20,920 nucleotides of DNA from Desulfarculales bacterium UBA702 (GTDB taxonomy: Bacteria; Desulfobacterota; Syntrophobacteria; Syntrophobacterales; Syntrophobacteraceae), in assembly GCA_002298165.1 (NCBI GenBank), contig DBMI01000044.1:1-20920 (forward strand), written 5' to 3'. The translations under genes and the position numbers were made by a program. A model generated the notes under the pieces. The model worked only from the letters and a program-made list of their open reading frames with translations. It was not told the origin of the DNA and searched no databases. This document shows positions 9,001 through 15,344 of this stretch, piece after piece. Positions within the stretch are counted from its first letter, which is position 1, and every line of letters starts with the position of its first letter.

Positions 9001-12000
9001 CCGAAACCGTTCCAAATGGGGAAATAGAACCATTTTCACCTGCCGATGTAGTGACAGTTACTGGATCATGTTCGAAAAGGGCGTTTATATGGTGATCAGA
9101 GGTTATATTCGTAAAAGAATAACTGTTTACCGCGCCTACAGAGACACCGTCCACCAGCACGTCCTTAATGTGGCATTTGGGGTTTGGAGAGATCTTAAAA
9201 ACCTGTTCTGAATCCACATCAATTAACCCTCCAGGGGAAATTGATCCATATTCGCTCGCACTGGCCGCAATATTATGAGTGATGGCTCCAAAAGTAGCCG
9301 AAATAGTGTGATCTTTGAGTACTGTAGAGAAGGTATAATTCTCGACTCTTCCGACCGAAGTCCCATCGACTATTACATCTTTAATAAAAAAACCGGTTTC
9401 AGGGTTAATATTGAATACAGCGTTAGCGCCCTCCCAAATCATAATTGAGCCTGAGGGTGAAATTGAACCATGCTCCGGGGCGCTTGCAAAGATTGCGTGC
9501 GTTACTTCTTCATAACTTGGTTCCACCAGGAAACCGCGGGCTACTCCATCATGCAACCCCCATCCAATAATTTGCCCTTTATTATTAATTCCGTATGCAT
9601 ACTTGAGGACCCAGCCGGATTCCTCAGGAATCACCAAATTCAGGTCAATGATTACCCCCTCGCTGTAAAGAAAAGCACGGTTGTATTCATCTGTATTGTA
9701 ATTCGTGTAATAAGAGCCTACGATCTGACCGGAATCATTAATATCGTAAGCGTGCGAACCTTCCCCTATTCTATTGAGTTCGACCATTTGTTCATCAGTA
9801 TAAAGAAAAGCATGACTCTGGCCATCTGATGTCGCGGATGTGCCAACGATTTGTCTCGAATTATTGATGGCCGATGCCGTGCTCCATGAGCCACCAGGGA
9901 GGGTTCCAAGATTGGTTCTCGTTCCACTGCTGTACAGAAAGGCATGATCCAGGGGACCAGAGTTAAAGAATGGGTTACCGGAAAAACTTCCTACAATTTC
10001 CCCATATTTGTTTATACCTGTGGCTTGACTATATATAAGATAATAGTTTGAAGCGTCAAGATCAGTCATGACGCCATCAGCGTACTGGAAAGCATGCGTA
10101 GCTTGGTATAAGGCGTCTGAAGAGCCAACTATCTGACCTGAATCATTAATGCTGGATGGAAAACTATGAAAGCCCCCGAGAGTTCCTAAATCAGTCATCA
10201 CCCCGTCTCTGTAAAGAAATGCATGGAAGTCTGCAGAACCGATCACATGGCCCAGATTGTTGATAGCAGTAGCATAGCTGTACTGGCCACCGAGAGTTCC
10301 CAGGTCCGTCATAACTCCACCACTATAAACGAAGGCGTGGTGATAGTAATCGCCTGATACATCCGAATAACCCACGATCAGCCCCGAATCGTTTAGGCCG
10401 AGGGCGTGGCTGGTCGTTCCGCCAAGAGTTCCCAGATCAGTTATGGAATATCTTGTGACGATAAAAGAACTTGGAACGAAATATGCCTTGACCTCATGAG
10501 CCTGTCTAACATCTTTAAAGGTATAGCTTGAAACAGCTCCAACCGATTTTCCATCGACATAGACTTTAAGTATTCTATAACTCTCATCTGGGATTATCAT
10601 GAATGTGTAGCTGCTCGATTCGTCGACTTCTATTTCTCCAAAGGGGGAAATGGTGCCTCCTGGTCCGGCCCAAGTGCTTATCGTATGTACAGCAATAAAA
10701 TTTACGATAATTGAATGATTTTCGTGAATGTTATTAAAAGAGTATGTCCAGGTTGATTCCACTGTTTGCCCATCGACAATAATCTCTCCAATTCTATATC
10801 CTTGATAGGGCACGATCCATAGGCTAATCGAGTTTCCCTCTCTGGCTTCGATGGTACTTGAGGCCACAGACCCATTCATCACCCAAAGTTCGCCGCCATA
10901 TCCTGCTGATGTGGTCAGATAATAGGCGGTGTAAGAATCGATTATGTCTTTTCTCGTCGTACTTACGGAAATTGCACCGACCTTCGCGTTCAGCGTAACA
11001 CTATAGGCTCCGGGGGCAAACGAGTGAATTGGATTGGCTTCAGTGCTCGACGAACCGTCACCGAAATCCCAATAGTACTCGCTGGGCTCCCCATCAACAG
11101 CGCTCGTGAACTGCACGGTAAGAGGGGCTGCGCCGGTAACTTTGTCGCAATGGAAAGAGATTCCTGGCCTGGCCGCAGGGTTATATTCATACGCCCCAAT
11201 ATCCAAAACGGCTGATCCGTCGCCATTCCCGTCTAAAATCCTTGGATTTCCATCCATGTCGTCGGAAGGGAGGGTCAGAGAATCGCTATTTCCAGCATCA
11301 ATGGCTGGTGATCCGGTGCGGAGATGAAAATCATTGCCTGATTCATCCAAAAATTTAGGGTCTGCTGAAAAATTACCATTGGTTCCAGTCAGATCGGATA
11401 CGCCTGAGTAGTTTTCTATGTTATTATAAACAAGGTTATTTTGAAAAAGTGACGTGGGCAATATTCCGTATTGAACCTCAAGCCCTTTTTTATTTCCTGC
11501 AATAATGTTGTTTTTGTACAAGTGAGGCGTTGCACACGCTGCATTGTAGATAGATATTCCGGAACTATTTCCAACTATCGTATTGCTCACAACTTGCACA
11601 TTGCAGTTGGAACAGGAGAAGGGTATCAGATTTATTGCTACACAATCATTATTGATGAATACATTATTTTTGACTAATGGGGAACCACCATTGTATGCGT
11701 AAATGATGCCGTAGTTTGATTCATCATAACAATCGTTATTCCTGAAGATATTTTTCTCAATAACTGGGGACCATCCGTATCCAACATCTATAACATTTCC
11801 AGAATTGCTTTCGAATATGTTATCGATTATTATTGCCGATGAATGATGCACCTGAACTGCTGCGCCAGAAGAACTGTAGCCATTCCTGATTGTGAAGCCT
11901 TCAAGCTTGCATTGCTTTTCCTCGCAGTTGTTGATCGTTACAACAGCCCCTCCATAATGGCCATCAATTACTGTTGCTTCCGGACCGTTAGAGCTGATGA

Positions 12001-12208
12001 CCGTTATTTCCTTACTTAGAAAATCGATGAGTTCAACGTATGTTCCAGGGTCAACAAGAACGGTATCTTCGTCAACGGCCGCATCGATCGCGCCCTGGAT
12101 GGTTGAATAATCGGTAGGAACCCTCAGAGTCGCACAATCTGCATCGGGAGAGATAAAAGCTATAATCCAAACCAGCAGCAATGCACAGGTAATTTGGTTT
12201 ATCCGCAT
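6023..12208 (-). CDS. Giant secreted mosaic protein with beta-helix, PKD, InlB-like and HAF repeats
   Basis: A 2061-residue exported protein. A signal peptide (about 1-25, hydrophobic core ALLLVWIIAFI) is followed by a right-handed beta-helix domain (26-345) that ends in a choice-of-anchor-Q style segment (SPAIDAG, DIGAYEY). Next come a PKD domain (about 348-425, with WDFGDG at 380-385), two divergent InlB-type B-repeats (430-577), seven HAF repeats (586-896), five B-repeats (902-1266), seven more HAF repeats (1275-1580), five more B-repeats (1586-1950) and a Kre9/KNH-like C-terminal domain (1952-2050, starting ITSPRNGDSW). The B-repeat hallmark is DVLVDGxSVGAVxSYxF; the HAF hallmarks are DLGTLGG and INxSGQIVG. 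No catalytic site, LPXTG, PEP-CTERM or autotransporter barrel is seen. AGGGGAG lies just upstream of the ATG at 12208. It is probably a surface adhesin or polysaccharide-binding protein; the function is inferred from domain types. It is the main cargo of the putative island. Confidence 0.93.
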   Translation of the reverse strand: MRINQITCALLLVWIIAFISPDADCATLRVPTDYSTIQGAIDAAVDEDTVLVDPGTYVELIDFLSKEITVISSNGPEATVIDGHYGGAVVTINNCEEKQCKLEGFTIRNGYSSSGAAVQVHHSSAIIIDNIFESNSGNVIDVGYGWSPVIEKNIFRNNDCYDESNYGIIYAYNGGSPLVKNNVFINNDCVAINLIPFSCSNCNVQVVSNTIVGNSSGISIYNAACATPHLYKNNIIAGNKKGLEVQYGILPTSLFQNNLVYNNIENYSGVSDLTGTNGNFSADPKFLDESGNDFHLRTGSPAIDAGNSDSLTLPSDDMDGNPRILDGNGDGSAVLDIGAYEYNPAARPGISFHCDKVTGAAPLTVQFTSAVDGEPSEYYWDFGDGSSSTEANPIHSFAPGAYSVTLNAKVGAISVSTTRKDIIDSYTAYYLTTSAGYGGELWVMNGSVASSTIEAREGNSISLWIVPYQGYRIGEIIVDGQTVESTWTYSFNNIHENHSIIVNFIAVHTISTWAGPGGTISPFGEIEVDESSSYTFMIIPDESYRILKVYVDGKSVGAVSSYTFKDVRQAHEVKAYFVPSSFIVTRYSITDLGTLGGTTSHALGLNDSGLIVGYSDVSGDYYHHAFVYSGGVMTDLGTLGGQYSYATAINNLGHVIGSADFHAFLYRDGVMTDLGTLGGFHSFPSSINDSGQIVGSSDALYQATHAFQYADGVMTDLDASNYYLIYSQATGINKYGEIVGSFSGNPFFNSGPLDHAFLYSSGTRTNLGTLPGGSWSTASAINNSRQIVGTSATSDGQSHAFLYTDEQMVELNRIGEGSHAYDINDSGQIVGSYYTNYNTDEYNRAFLYSEGVIIDLNLVIPEESGWVLKYAYGINNKGQIIGWGLHDGVARGFLVEPSYEEVTHAIFASAPEHGSISPSGSIMIWEGANAVFNINPETGFFIKDVIVDGTSVGRVENYTFSTVLKDHTISATFGAITHNIAASASEYGSISPGGLIDVDSEQVFKISPNPKCHIKDVLVDGVSVGAVNSYSFTNITSDHHINALFEHDPVTVTTSAGENGSISPFGTVSVEYQQNQTFTIIPDANYHVTNVVVDGFSIGAANSYSFTNIKTNHTISATFERDPVTITATAGANGYISPSGSVSVEYGQSRDFYIAANAGYRIKDVLVDGQSVGPVSSYMFNNAVANHSIDASFLAVYNVSSSAGPGGTVTPSGNTKIDESGSLTFAIVPNANYGILNVYVDGVSMGPVSSCTFDNITKSHTVNAYFAENPSVSGTYSIIDLGTLGGSSSEAAAINNSGQVVGTSYTGYLDYQHAFLYSNGIMTDLGTLGGLISYASAINNSGQVVGKSSITGYFPRHAFIYSNGAMTDLGTFGGTDSNATDINDLGQIVGSYTSSYSVVHPFLYTDGVLTKLDTMGTYKGSTATAINNTSDVIGESIINSYGSTRTFLYSDDILTELPKFNGSSAIQPTSINDAGQIAGYGVASDGKGHALLYSNEAIIDLGTFGGWTIALSINVSGQVVGYYSEYYYPFLYSNGAATDLNTVLPQDSGWVLHKATAINDWGQIVGWGMHNGAKRAFLMTPTSDTITHTITASSTESGFILPSGSVAVKQGTNAEFSISAGAGSYVKDVLVDGVSVGPVGNYTFFTVFEDHTISVVTGPTITAGASEHGFILPSGSIGLSQGSSQVFTIAPDTHCHVADVLVDGNSVGAVDAYTFENIASDHTIYARFAIDEFNFTASAGTGGSISPSGSTQADALTSQTFIITPAEHFHVLDVLVDGASVGAVTSYQFDNVTADHAISVTFAIDQYTITASAGTHGSISPSGAAKIDHGSARSFTITPDAHYHVSDVLVDGTSVGAVSSYTFSNAAADHSISAVFAIDQHTITSSAGTYGSISPSGDLKVDYGSSKSLTITPNTGYCIKDLKVDGISVGAITSYQFDNVTDDHSISAEFQSSIVITSPRNGDSWLVGSRKEINWEYGIPASNVRIELLKAGSILKKLSAAAPPKTASTGSLEWRIPAGLAPGADYQIRITSTIDSAVSVTSPYFNIGMDTTGMVYLLLMD

Positions 12209-12556
12209 TTCTCCCCTTTAGGTGTAGGAGTCTGGGAGGCAAACGCATGATGAAAATGCTATATTGGCTTCTAGAAAATACCTGTTCTATTTGTATCGGC
12301 AATAATAGTGAAGAACTTAAGACAAATCGAATGATAGCCAGGGAAGAACCAATTGAAGGGATGAATATACCTTGCCAGAATGGCATAACCGAAAGCGGCT
12401 CCCGACCTCTTCCAAAATGATTGGACGTGTAAATTTATAGGAAGTTGGAATTCAGGGTTCAGGGAGATATGTGAAAACTTTCGAACGGGCAGTTCCATGG
12501 CGCGAATATGCGAATAATTGGGGAATATTTGGCCAACGTTAGGTTTAGCTTGCGGA
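12209..12556. other. Promoter-side intergenic region of the giant gene
   Basis: This gap lies between the giant gene and the decayed gene. It must hold the promoter of the giant gene, but I cannot place -35 and -10 boxes with confidence. It also contains a 57-codon frame on the plus strand with a good ribosome binding site (annotated separately). Longer minus-strand frames here have no supporting features. Confidence 0.5.
12247..12420 (+). CDS. Possible small protein (57 aa), unknown function
   Basis: An ATG at 12247 is preceded by GGGAGG with 7-base spacing, the best Shine-Dalgarno match in this part of the window. The frame runs 57 codons to a TGA at 12420. The product starts MMKMLYWLLENTCSICIG and holds a CxxC pair (C13 and C16) and a third cysteine near residue 43. 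It has no recognisable domain. It diverges from the giant gene, with only 38 bases between the two start codons. Codon content is compatible with coding but too short to prove it. It may instead be part of the giant gene's leader region on the other strand. I do not recognise it. Confidence 0.33.
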   Translation: MMKMLYWLLENTCSICIGNNSEELKTNRMIAREEPIEGMNIPCQNGITESGSRPLPK

Positions 12557-12777
12557 TCATCGGCCTGCAAACCCATTGTTGCGTCTTTTAGCACTGACGA
12601 TAACAAAAAGCAGACTTATTAGGTTCAGACTGCCTAAAATCATGAAGATAACAAGGCCCATTTCCAATAGTCGGTTCTCCGATTCGAGGAGAGAAGCGAG
12701 CCCGGACTGAAATTCTAAGCTCTTCCGCGATCGTTTTCAGCTGATCGTCATTAGTGGCCTGCGCCAGTGCCCTTTCA
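12557..12777 (-). pseudogene. Frameshifted C-terminal remnant of a multi-TM protein
   Basis: Directly after the stop of the 130-aa membrane ORF, coding-like sequence continues on the minus strand in a second frame (AHERALAQATNDDQLKTIAE, then ELRIS). It then passes to a third frame, which encodes a hydrophobic helix (LLEMGLVIFMILGSLNLISL, then LFVIV) and a basic tail ending in a TGA at 12557. Neither piece has its own start codon with a ribosome binding site at the expected place. Together with the upstream ORF they would make one protein of about 200 residues with several membrane helices, interrupted by two frameshifts. Sequencing error is an alternative. This call rests on how the translations look, not on a family match. 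Confidence 0.35.
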
Positions 12778-13167
12778 TGCGCTGGATTCTAACCTGTTCT
12801 CGTTCTGATATTTTGTCTCCTCCATCGCCTCCAATCTTATCAGCACGGCACCGAACATTAAGACGGCAAGAGCGGTAAGGGAGCATAGCAGGATACGAGG
12901 CCATTGTGAGAAATAGCTTCCTTCTGTGTCTGTGAGGACAACATATCTAAAGCTCGGGGTAAACCAGATACAGACTGGAACCAGCAAAAGAAGGCATAGT
13001 GCAAAGAATATGAAGCTGTCGCGTGTGATCCACAATCCTGCTCTTTCCATTGTAATCGCGAACACCGAAATTGTTAGACCGAGAACGCACGCTCCGACGA
13101 AGACCATAGCCCCCTTGCGCCGTCTATGGAAAGAAACGTGACACAGAATCGACGGCGGTGGTGCCAC
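12775..13167 (-). CDS. Hypothetical membrane protein with three TM helices, probably truncated
   Basis: A 130-residue frame with three hydrophobic segments, at about 20-38 (AMVFVGACVLGLTISVFAIT), 50-67 (SFIFFALCLLLLVPVCIWF) and 90-110 (ILLCSLTALAVLMFGAVLI), and a charged C-terminus. I recognise no family. The GTG start at 13167 has no clear ribosome binding site. An ATG at residue 21 (AMVFVG) follows AAGGGGG and is an alternative that would shorten the first helix's lead. The frame ends at a TGA inside GCATGA, after which coding-like sequence continues in other frames (see the remnant at 12557-12777), so this is probably the 5' part of a broken gene. It lies inside the putative island. Confidence 0.45.
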   Translation of the reverse strand: MAPPPSILCHVSFHRRRKGAMVFVGACVLGLTISVFAITMERAGLWITRDSFIFFALCLLLLVPVCIWFTPSFRYVVLTDTEGSYFSQWPRILLCSLTALAVLMFGAVLIRLEAMEETKYQNENRLESSA

Positions 13168-13521
13168 GGGTTAATGATTCTGAGGCGGTAGAAAACCGAG
13201 AAGGACGTGCCGCAGCTCGGGCTCTAGGAGTTCTAGAAGATGAATATTGATGGGCCTCTGTGGGTGGGAACCCCATAGATAATGTGAATAGCGAAATATT
13301 TGAGGGCCGAGTGTACAGCATTGAGCCTTAACGTCAACCTTGAATTATCCTAGTTGAATTTATCCTTGTTCGTTACTCCACAAAGTTTACACTGTACGAA
13401 CAAGTCCTTCGAAACTCCGCACCCACTCAGGGTTCGCGAAAGTTAACTATCCTTGCTAAATGAAGAACCCTCATTCCGTCTAAGTTTCGTGAATGAATGA
13501 TCCGAACGTTGAAAGCCCCCC
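13168..13521. other. Intergenic region at the distal end of the island
   Basis: No gene is supported here. On the plus strand a frame without a good start, open from 13110 to a TGA at 13250, has a coding-like codon pattern at its end (GRAAARALGVLEDEY) and could be a gene fragment. A perfect 9-bp inverted repeat, CTTGTTCGT (13365-13373) and ACGAACAAG (13396-13404), sits about 120 bases before the att-like copy. Confidence 0.5.
13365..13404. repeat. 9-bp inverted repeat near the distal att copy
   Basis: CTTGTTCGT at 13365-13373 is perfectly complementary to ACGAACAAG at 13396-13404, with 22 bases between. Its position close to the att-like repeat makes a recombinase or regulator binding site conceivable, but nothing else in the sequence confirms this. 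Confidence 0.5.
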
Positions 13522-13571
13522 TAAAATCCCTCGGCCGCAAGGCCATACGAGTTCGAGTCTCGTCCCAGGCA
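13522..13571 (+). repeat. att-like direct repeat, distal copy (3' tRNA-Leu fragment)
   Basis: This is a 50-base copy of the anticodon-to-3'-end part of tRNA-Leu with one change (C13535 for T5946). The change restores a Watson-Crick pair in the variable-arm stem (GGCC/GGCC in place of GGTC/GGCC). No acceptor 5' strand, D-arm or 5' anticodon stem precedes it, so it cannot make a tRNA. Confidence 0.85.
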
Positions 13572-13714
13572 CTCAGCAAATTCAATACATTATAATTGCA
13601 CAAGGGATTTGCTCTTCTTAAGGTTTTTTCCTGATTTTCCTACTGATATATACAAAACTAAACAATGGCCCGCATTTTTCAGGCACATACCAACCGGTTA
13701 CAGGAAAACTGGTT

Positions 13715-13741
13715 AAAAAGCAGAGCCTATGACAGCTCTGC
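13715..13741 (-). terminator. Rho-independent terminator of the BON gene
   Basis: Read on the minus strand, a 7-bp stem GCAGAGC/GCTCTGC (13720-13726 against 13735-13741) with an 8-base loop is followed directly by TTTTT. It lies about 40 bases after the stop codon of the BON-domain gene, in the right orientation. Confidence 0.75.
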
Positions 13742-13778
13742 CTTCGATCAGCCCATGCAATTCAGGATTTAATTGCGC

Positions 13779-14093
13779 CTAACTGGTTACCTGCAGGTCG
13801 TCCCTGACATCCTTCACGCCCTCAATGTCACGAACGATATTTTCAATTTCCTTCTTTTCCTGCTCAGATTTTACCTTGCCTGCCAGTGTCACTACGCCGT
13901 TGGTTGTGTTCACCTCGATGCCTGTCAGCGTCCCGAGCCGGACGTCCTTCGCCAGCTTGGCTTTGACATCCGCCGTGATAGTGCTGTCGTCAATCATCTT
14001 CCCGACTGTTTCTCTCGCCACCGATGTCAAGGCCGGTCCGAAGACGAGTGCAACAGCAACAAGCAACACTGCAAGCAGTGATAGTCTTTTCAT
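13779..14093 (-). CDS. BON-domain periplasmic protein (OsmY-like)
   Basis: A 104-residue protein with a signal peptide (MKRLSLLAVLLVAVALVFGP, probable cleavage near residue 26) followed by a single BON domain (about 36-102). Typical BON features are DDSTITADVKAKL at the start, the central glycine turn TTNGVVTLAGKV, and the closing IEGVKDVRDDLQV. BON domains bind phospholipid or peptidoglycan-proximal surfaces and occur in envelope-stress proteins such as E. coli OsmY and DolP; this one has one domain where those have two. The ATG at 14093 follows AAAGGA with about 6-base spacing. A terminator follows at 13715-13741, so it is monocistronic. It diverges from the HdeD-like gene across a 535-base gap. 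Confidence 0.9.
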   Translation of the reverse strand: MKRLSLLAVLLVAVALVFGPALTSVARETVGKMIDDSTITADVKAKLAKDVRLGTLTGIEVNTTNGVVTLAGKVKSEQEKKEIENIVRDIEGVKDVRDDLQVTS

Positions 14094-14628
14094 GTTATTC
14101 CTTTCACACAGTTGTTATCCATAGAAGCCAATAAACTTTCACTATTTTCCTTAATCTAATTTCGAATCGATGCCTTGTGAACATCCAATTCGAAATCAGC
14201 CACAGCTCATCCCGTGCTCATACGATTGGCTGTACCAGGACCCTATCGAATCCAAGCCAGTGATTATTTTAGTAAAAGTAAGGTTTTGTCGGATAGAGAT
14301 TGTCGGACCGCTCTGTCGACTTGGTCTGATGATAAATATTCACGGTGGTGTACATGTACTGCGGCATTGCAGTCAAACTAAAGGACGAGTCGATGCATGT
14401 AACGAAATAAATCAGCATAGATCGCCCGCCGGAGGAGGCATCCGCATCATCTTCCAGGAGAGTCAACACGGGATTGACCTGATGACCACCTGTCCGGGCC
14501 TGACCTTCCGGGCATTTGCCTGCGTACTCGCCTGCCTGAATTAATTGCGGCACCAATTTTTATAACTCTTAGCTTAAGTAGTAAGTTCAATAATTTAGGT
14601 CAACTTTACACTGAAAGGAAAGCATCTG
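14094..14628. other. Divergent intergenic region between BON and HdeD-like genes
   Basis: This 535-base stretch separates two divergent genes and should hold both promoters. Open frames on both strands (about 14170-14544 plus, 14269-14556 minus) overlap each other, have no ribosome binding site and no recognisable product. A TATAAC box lies at about 14562, but without a good -35 partner I do not call a promoter. Confidence 0.5.
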
Positions 14629-15237
14629 ATGACTGAAGAAACGGAAACCAAGTATTTCGACAGGGAGACACTTCGACAGAATGTGGACTGGTTCCTGGCC
14701 CTTGGCATCGGTCTGATCATTCTTGGAGTCTTTTCCCTCGCCGTGCCGTTTGTTGCCACCCTGGCAGTGACCACAATGGTTGGACTGCTATTCATCATCG
14801 GGGGCGTAATGTTTGCCATACACGCATTTCGTTCCCGAGGCAGTTGGGGCAGGTCCGCACTCGAAATCCTGCTCTGCCTGGTGTATCTGGGGGCCGGTTA
14901 TATCATCCTGACAAGGCCCCTTACAGGTGCGCTCACTTTAACCCTGTTTATGATCGGTTTCTTTCTTGCGCAGGGAGTGCTCAGGATAATTCATGCGGTG
15001 CGGTTTCGTGGCCTACCAAACTGGGGTTGGATGCTCTTTAGCGGAATCCTCTCAATTATCCTCGCCTTCCTGATCTGGGGCGGACTGCCGCTGACGGCCT
15101 TTTGGGCCATCGGGGTGATCGTCGGAATAGATTTCATTTTCAGTGGAGTATCGATTGTGATGATCTCTCGGTCTATACGTGAGGCCGTGCGAGAAGGAAA
15201 AGAGTTCTGTATCGGGAGTGTCTGCTTTGCTCAGTAA
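14629..15237 (+). CDS. HdeD-family membrane protein (DUF308)
   Basis: A 202-residue protein with six hydrophobic segments arranged as three helical hairpins, at about residues 19-40, 43-66, 78-95, 98-118, 132-150 and 154-178. This is the DUF308/HdeD pattern, with the typical opening ALGIGLIILGVFSLAVPF and a second repeat FSGILSIILAFLIWGGLP. HdeD in E. coli supports acid resistance at high cell density; in other bacteria the role is unknown. An AAAGGAA ribosome binding site lies about 9 bases before the ATG. It is the first of four genes on the plus strand, but a 190-base gap with a folded element separates it from the histone operon. Confidence 0.88.
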   Translation: MTEETETKYFDRETLRQNVDWFLALGIGLIILGVFSLAVPFVATLAVTTMVGLLFIIGGVMFAIHAFRSRGSWGRSALEILLCLVYLGAGYIILTRPLTGALTLTLFMIGFFLAQGVLRIIHAVRFRGLPNWGWMLFSGILSIILAFLIWGGLPLTAFWAIGVIVGIDFIFSGVSIVMISRSIREAVREGKEFCIGSVCFAQ

Positions 15238-15268
15238 GCTTCCGGGTATGAACATAACCGCAATTGAC

Positions 15269-15303
15269 CAACCTGCCGGCAGTCTGCGACTGCTAATAGG
15301 TTG
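15269..15303. other. Nested hairpin upstream of the histone operon
   Basis: CAACCT (15269-15274) pairs with AGGTTG (15298-15303), and within it GCAGT (15279-15283) pairs with ACTGC (15289-15293). The fold lies 32 bases after the HdeD stop and before the leader ORF. With no T-run it is not a clear terminator; it could be an RNA regulatory fold. Confidence 0.4.
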
Positions 15304-15344
15304 AACCGCGGTCTAGCGTTGCAGTTACCAAAAGGAGGTCCCGT

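Larger units (their letters stand above)
5933..13571. mobile_element. Putative tRNA-Leu genomic island (about 7.6 kb, no recombinase)
   Basis: The island is bounded by a 50-bp direct repeat. One copy is the 3' end of the intact tRNA-Leu gene (5933-5982), the other a bare copy at 13522-13571 with no 5' half. This is the classic footprint of tyrosine-recombinase integration, in which the tRNA is rebuilt at one edge and the displaced 3' end remains at the other. Between the copies lie a 2061-aa secreted mosaic protein, a small divergent ORF and a decayed multi-TM gene. The DNA looks more AT-rich than the flanking genes, by eye only. No integrase, excisionase, transposase or replication gene is visible, so the element is either a relic or was moved in trans. 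An alternative is a local duplication of the tRNA 3' end. Confidence 0.6.

Noticed and set aside
6359..10921. CRISPR-like regular repeats in the 6-11 kb region
   Set aside because: The periodicity is protein-coding (about 70-residue B-repeats and 44-residue HAF units) in one long frame; the DNA repeats are diverged and there are no short identical repeats with unique spacers.
12271..12606. 111-codon minus-strand frame upstream of the giant gene
   Set aside because: No ribosome binding site or motif; it overlaps the better-supported decayed-gene remnant in another frame and the likely promoter region.
13522..13571. A second tRNA-Leu gene
   Set aside because: Only the 3' half is present; the acceptor 5' strand, D-arm and 5' anticodon stem are missing, so it cannot fold into a tRNA.
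14170..14556. Overlapping frames of 124 (plus) and 95 (minus) codons between the BON and HdeD-like genes
   Set aside because: Neither has a ribosome binding site or recognisable motif and they lie opposite one another; the region is better read as a divergent promoter region.
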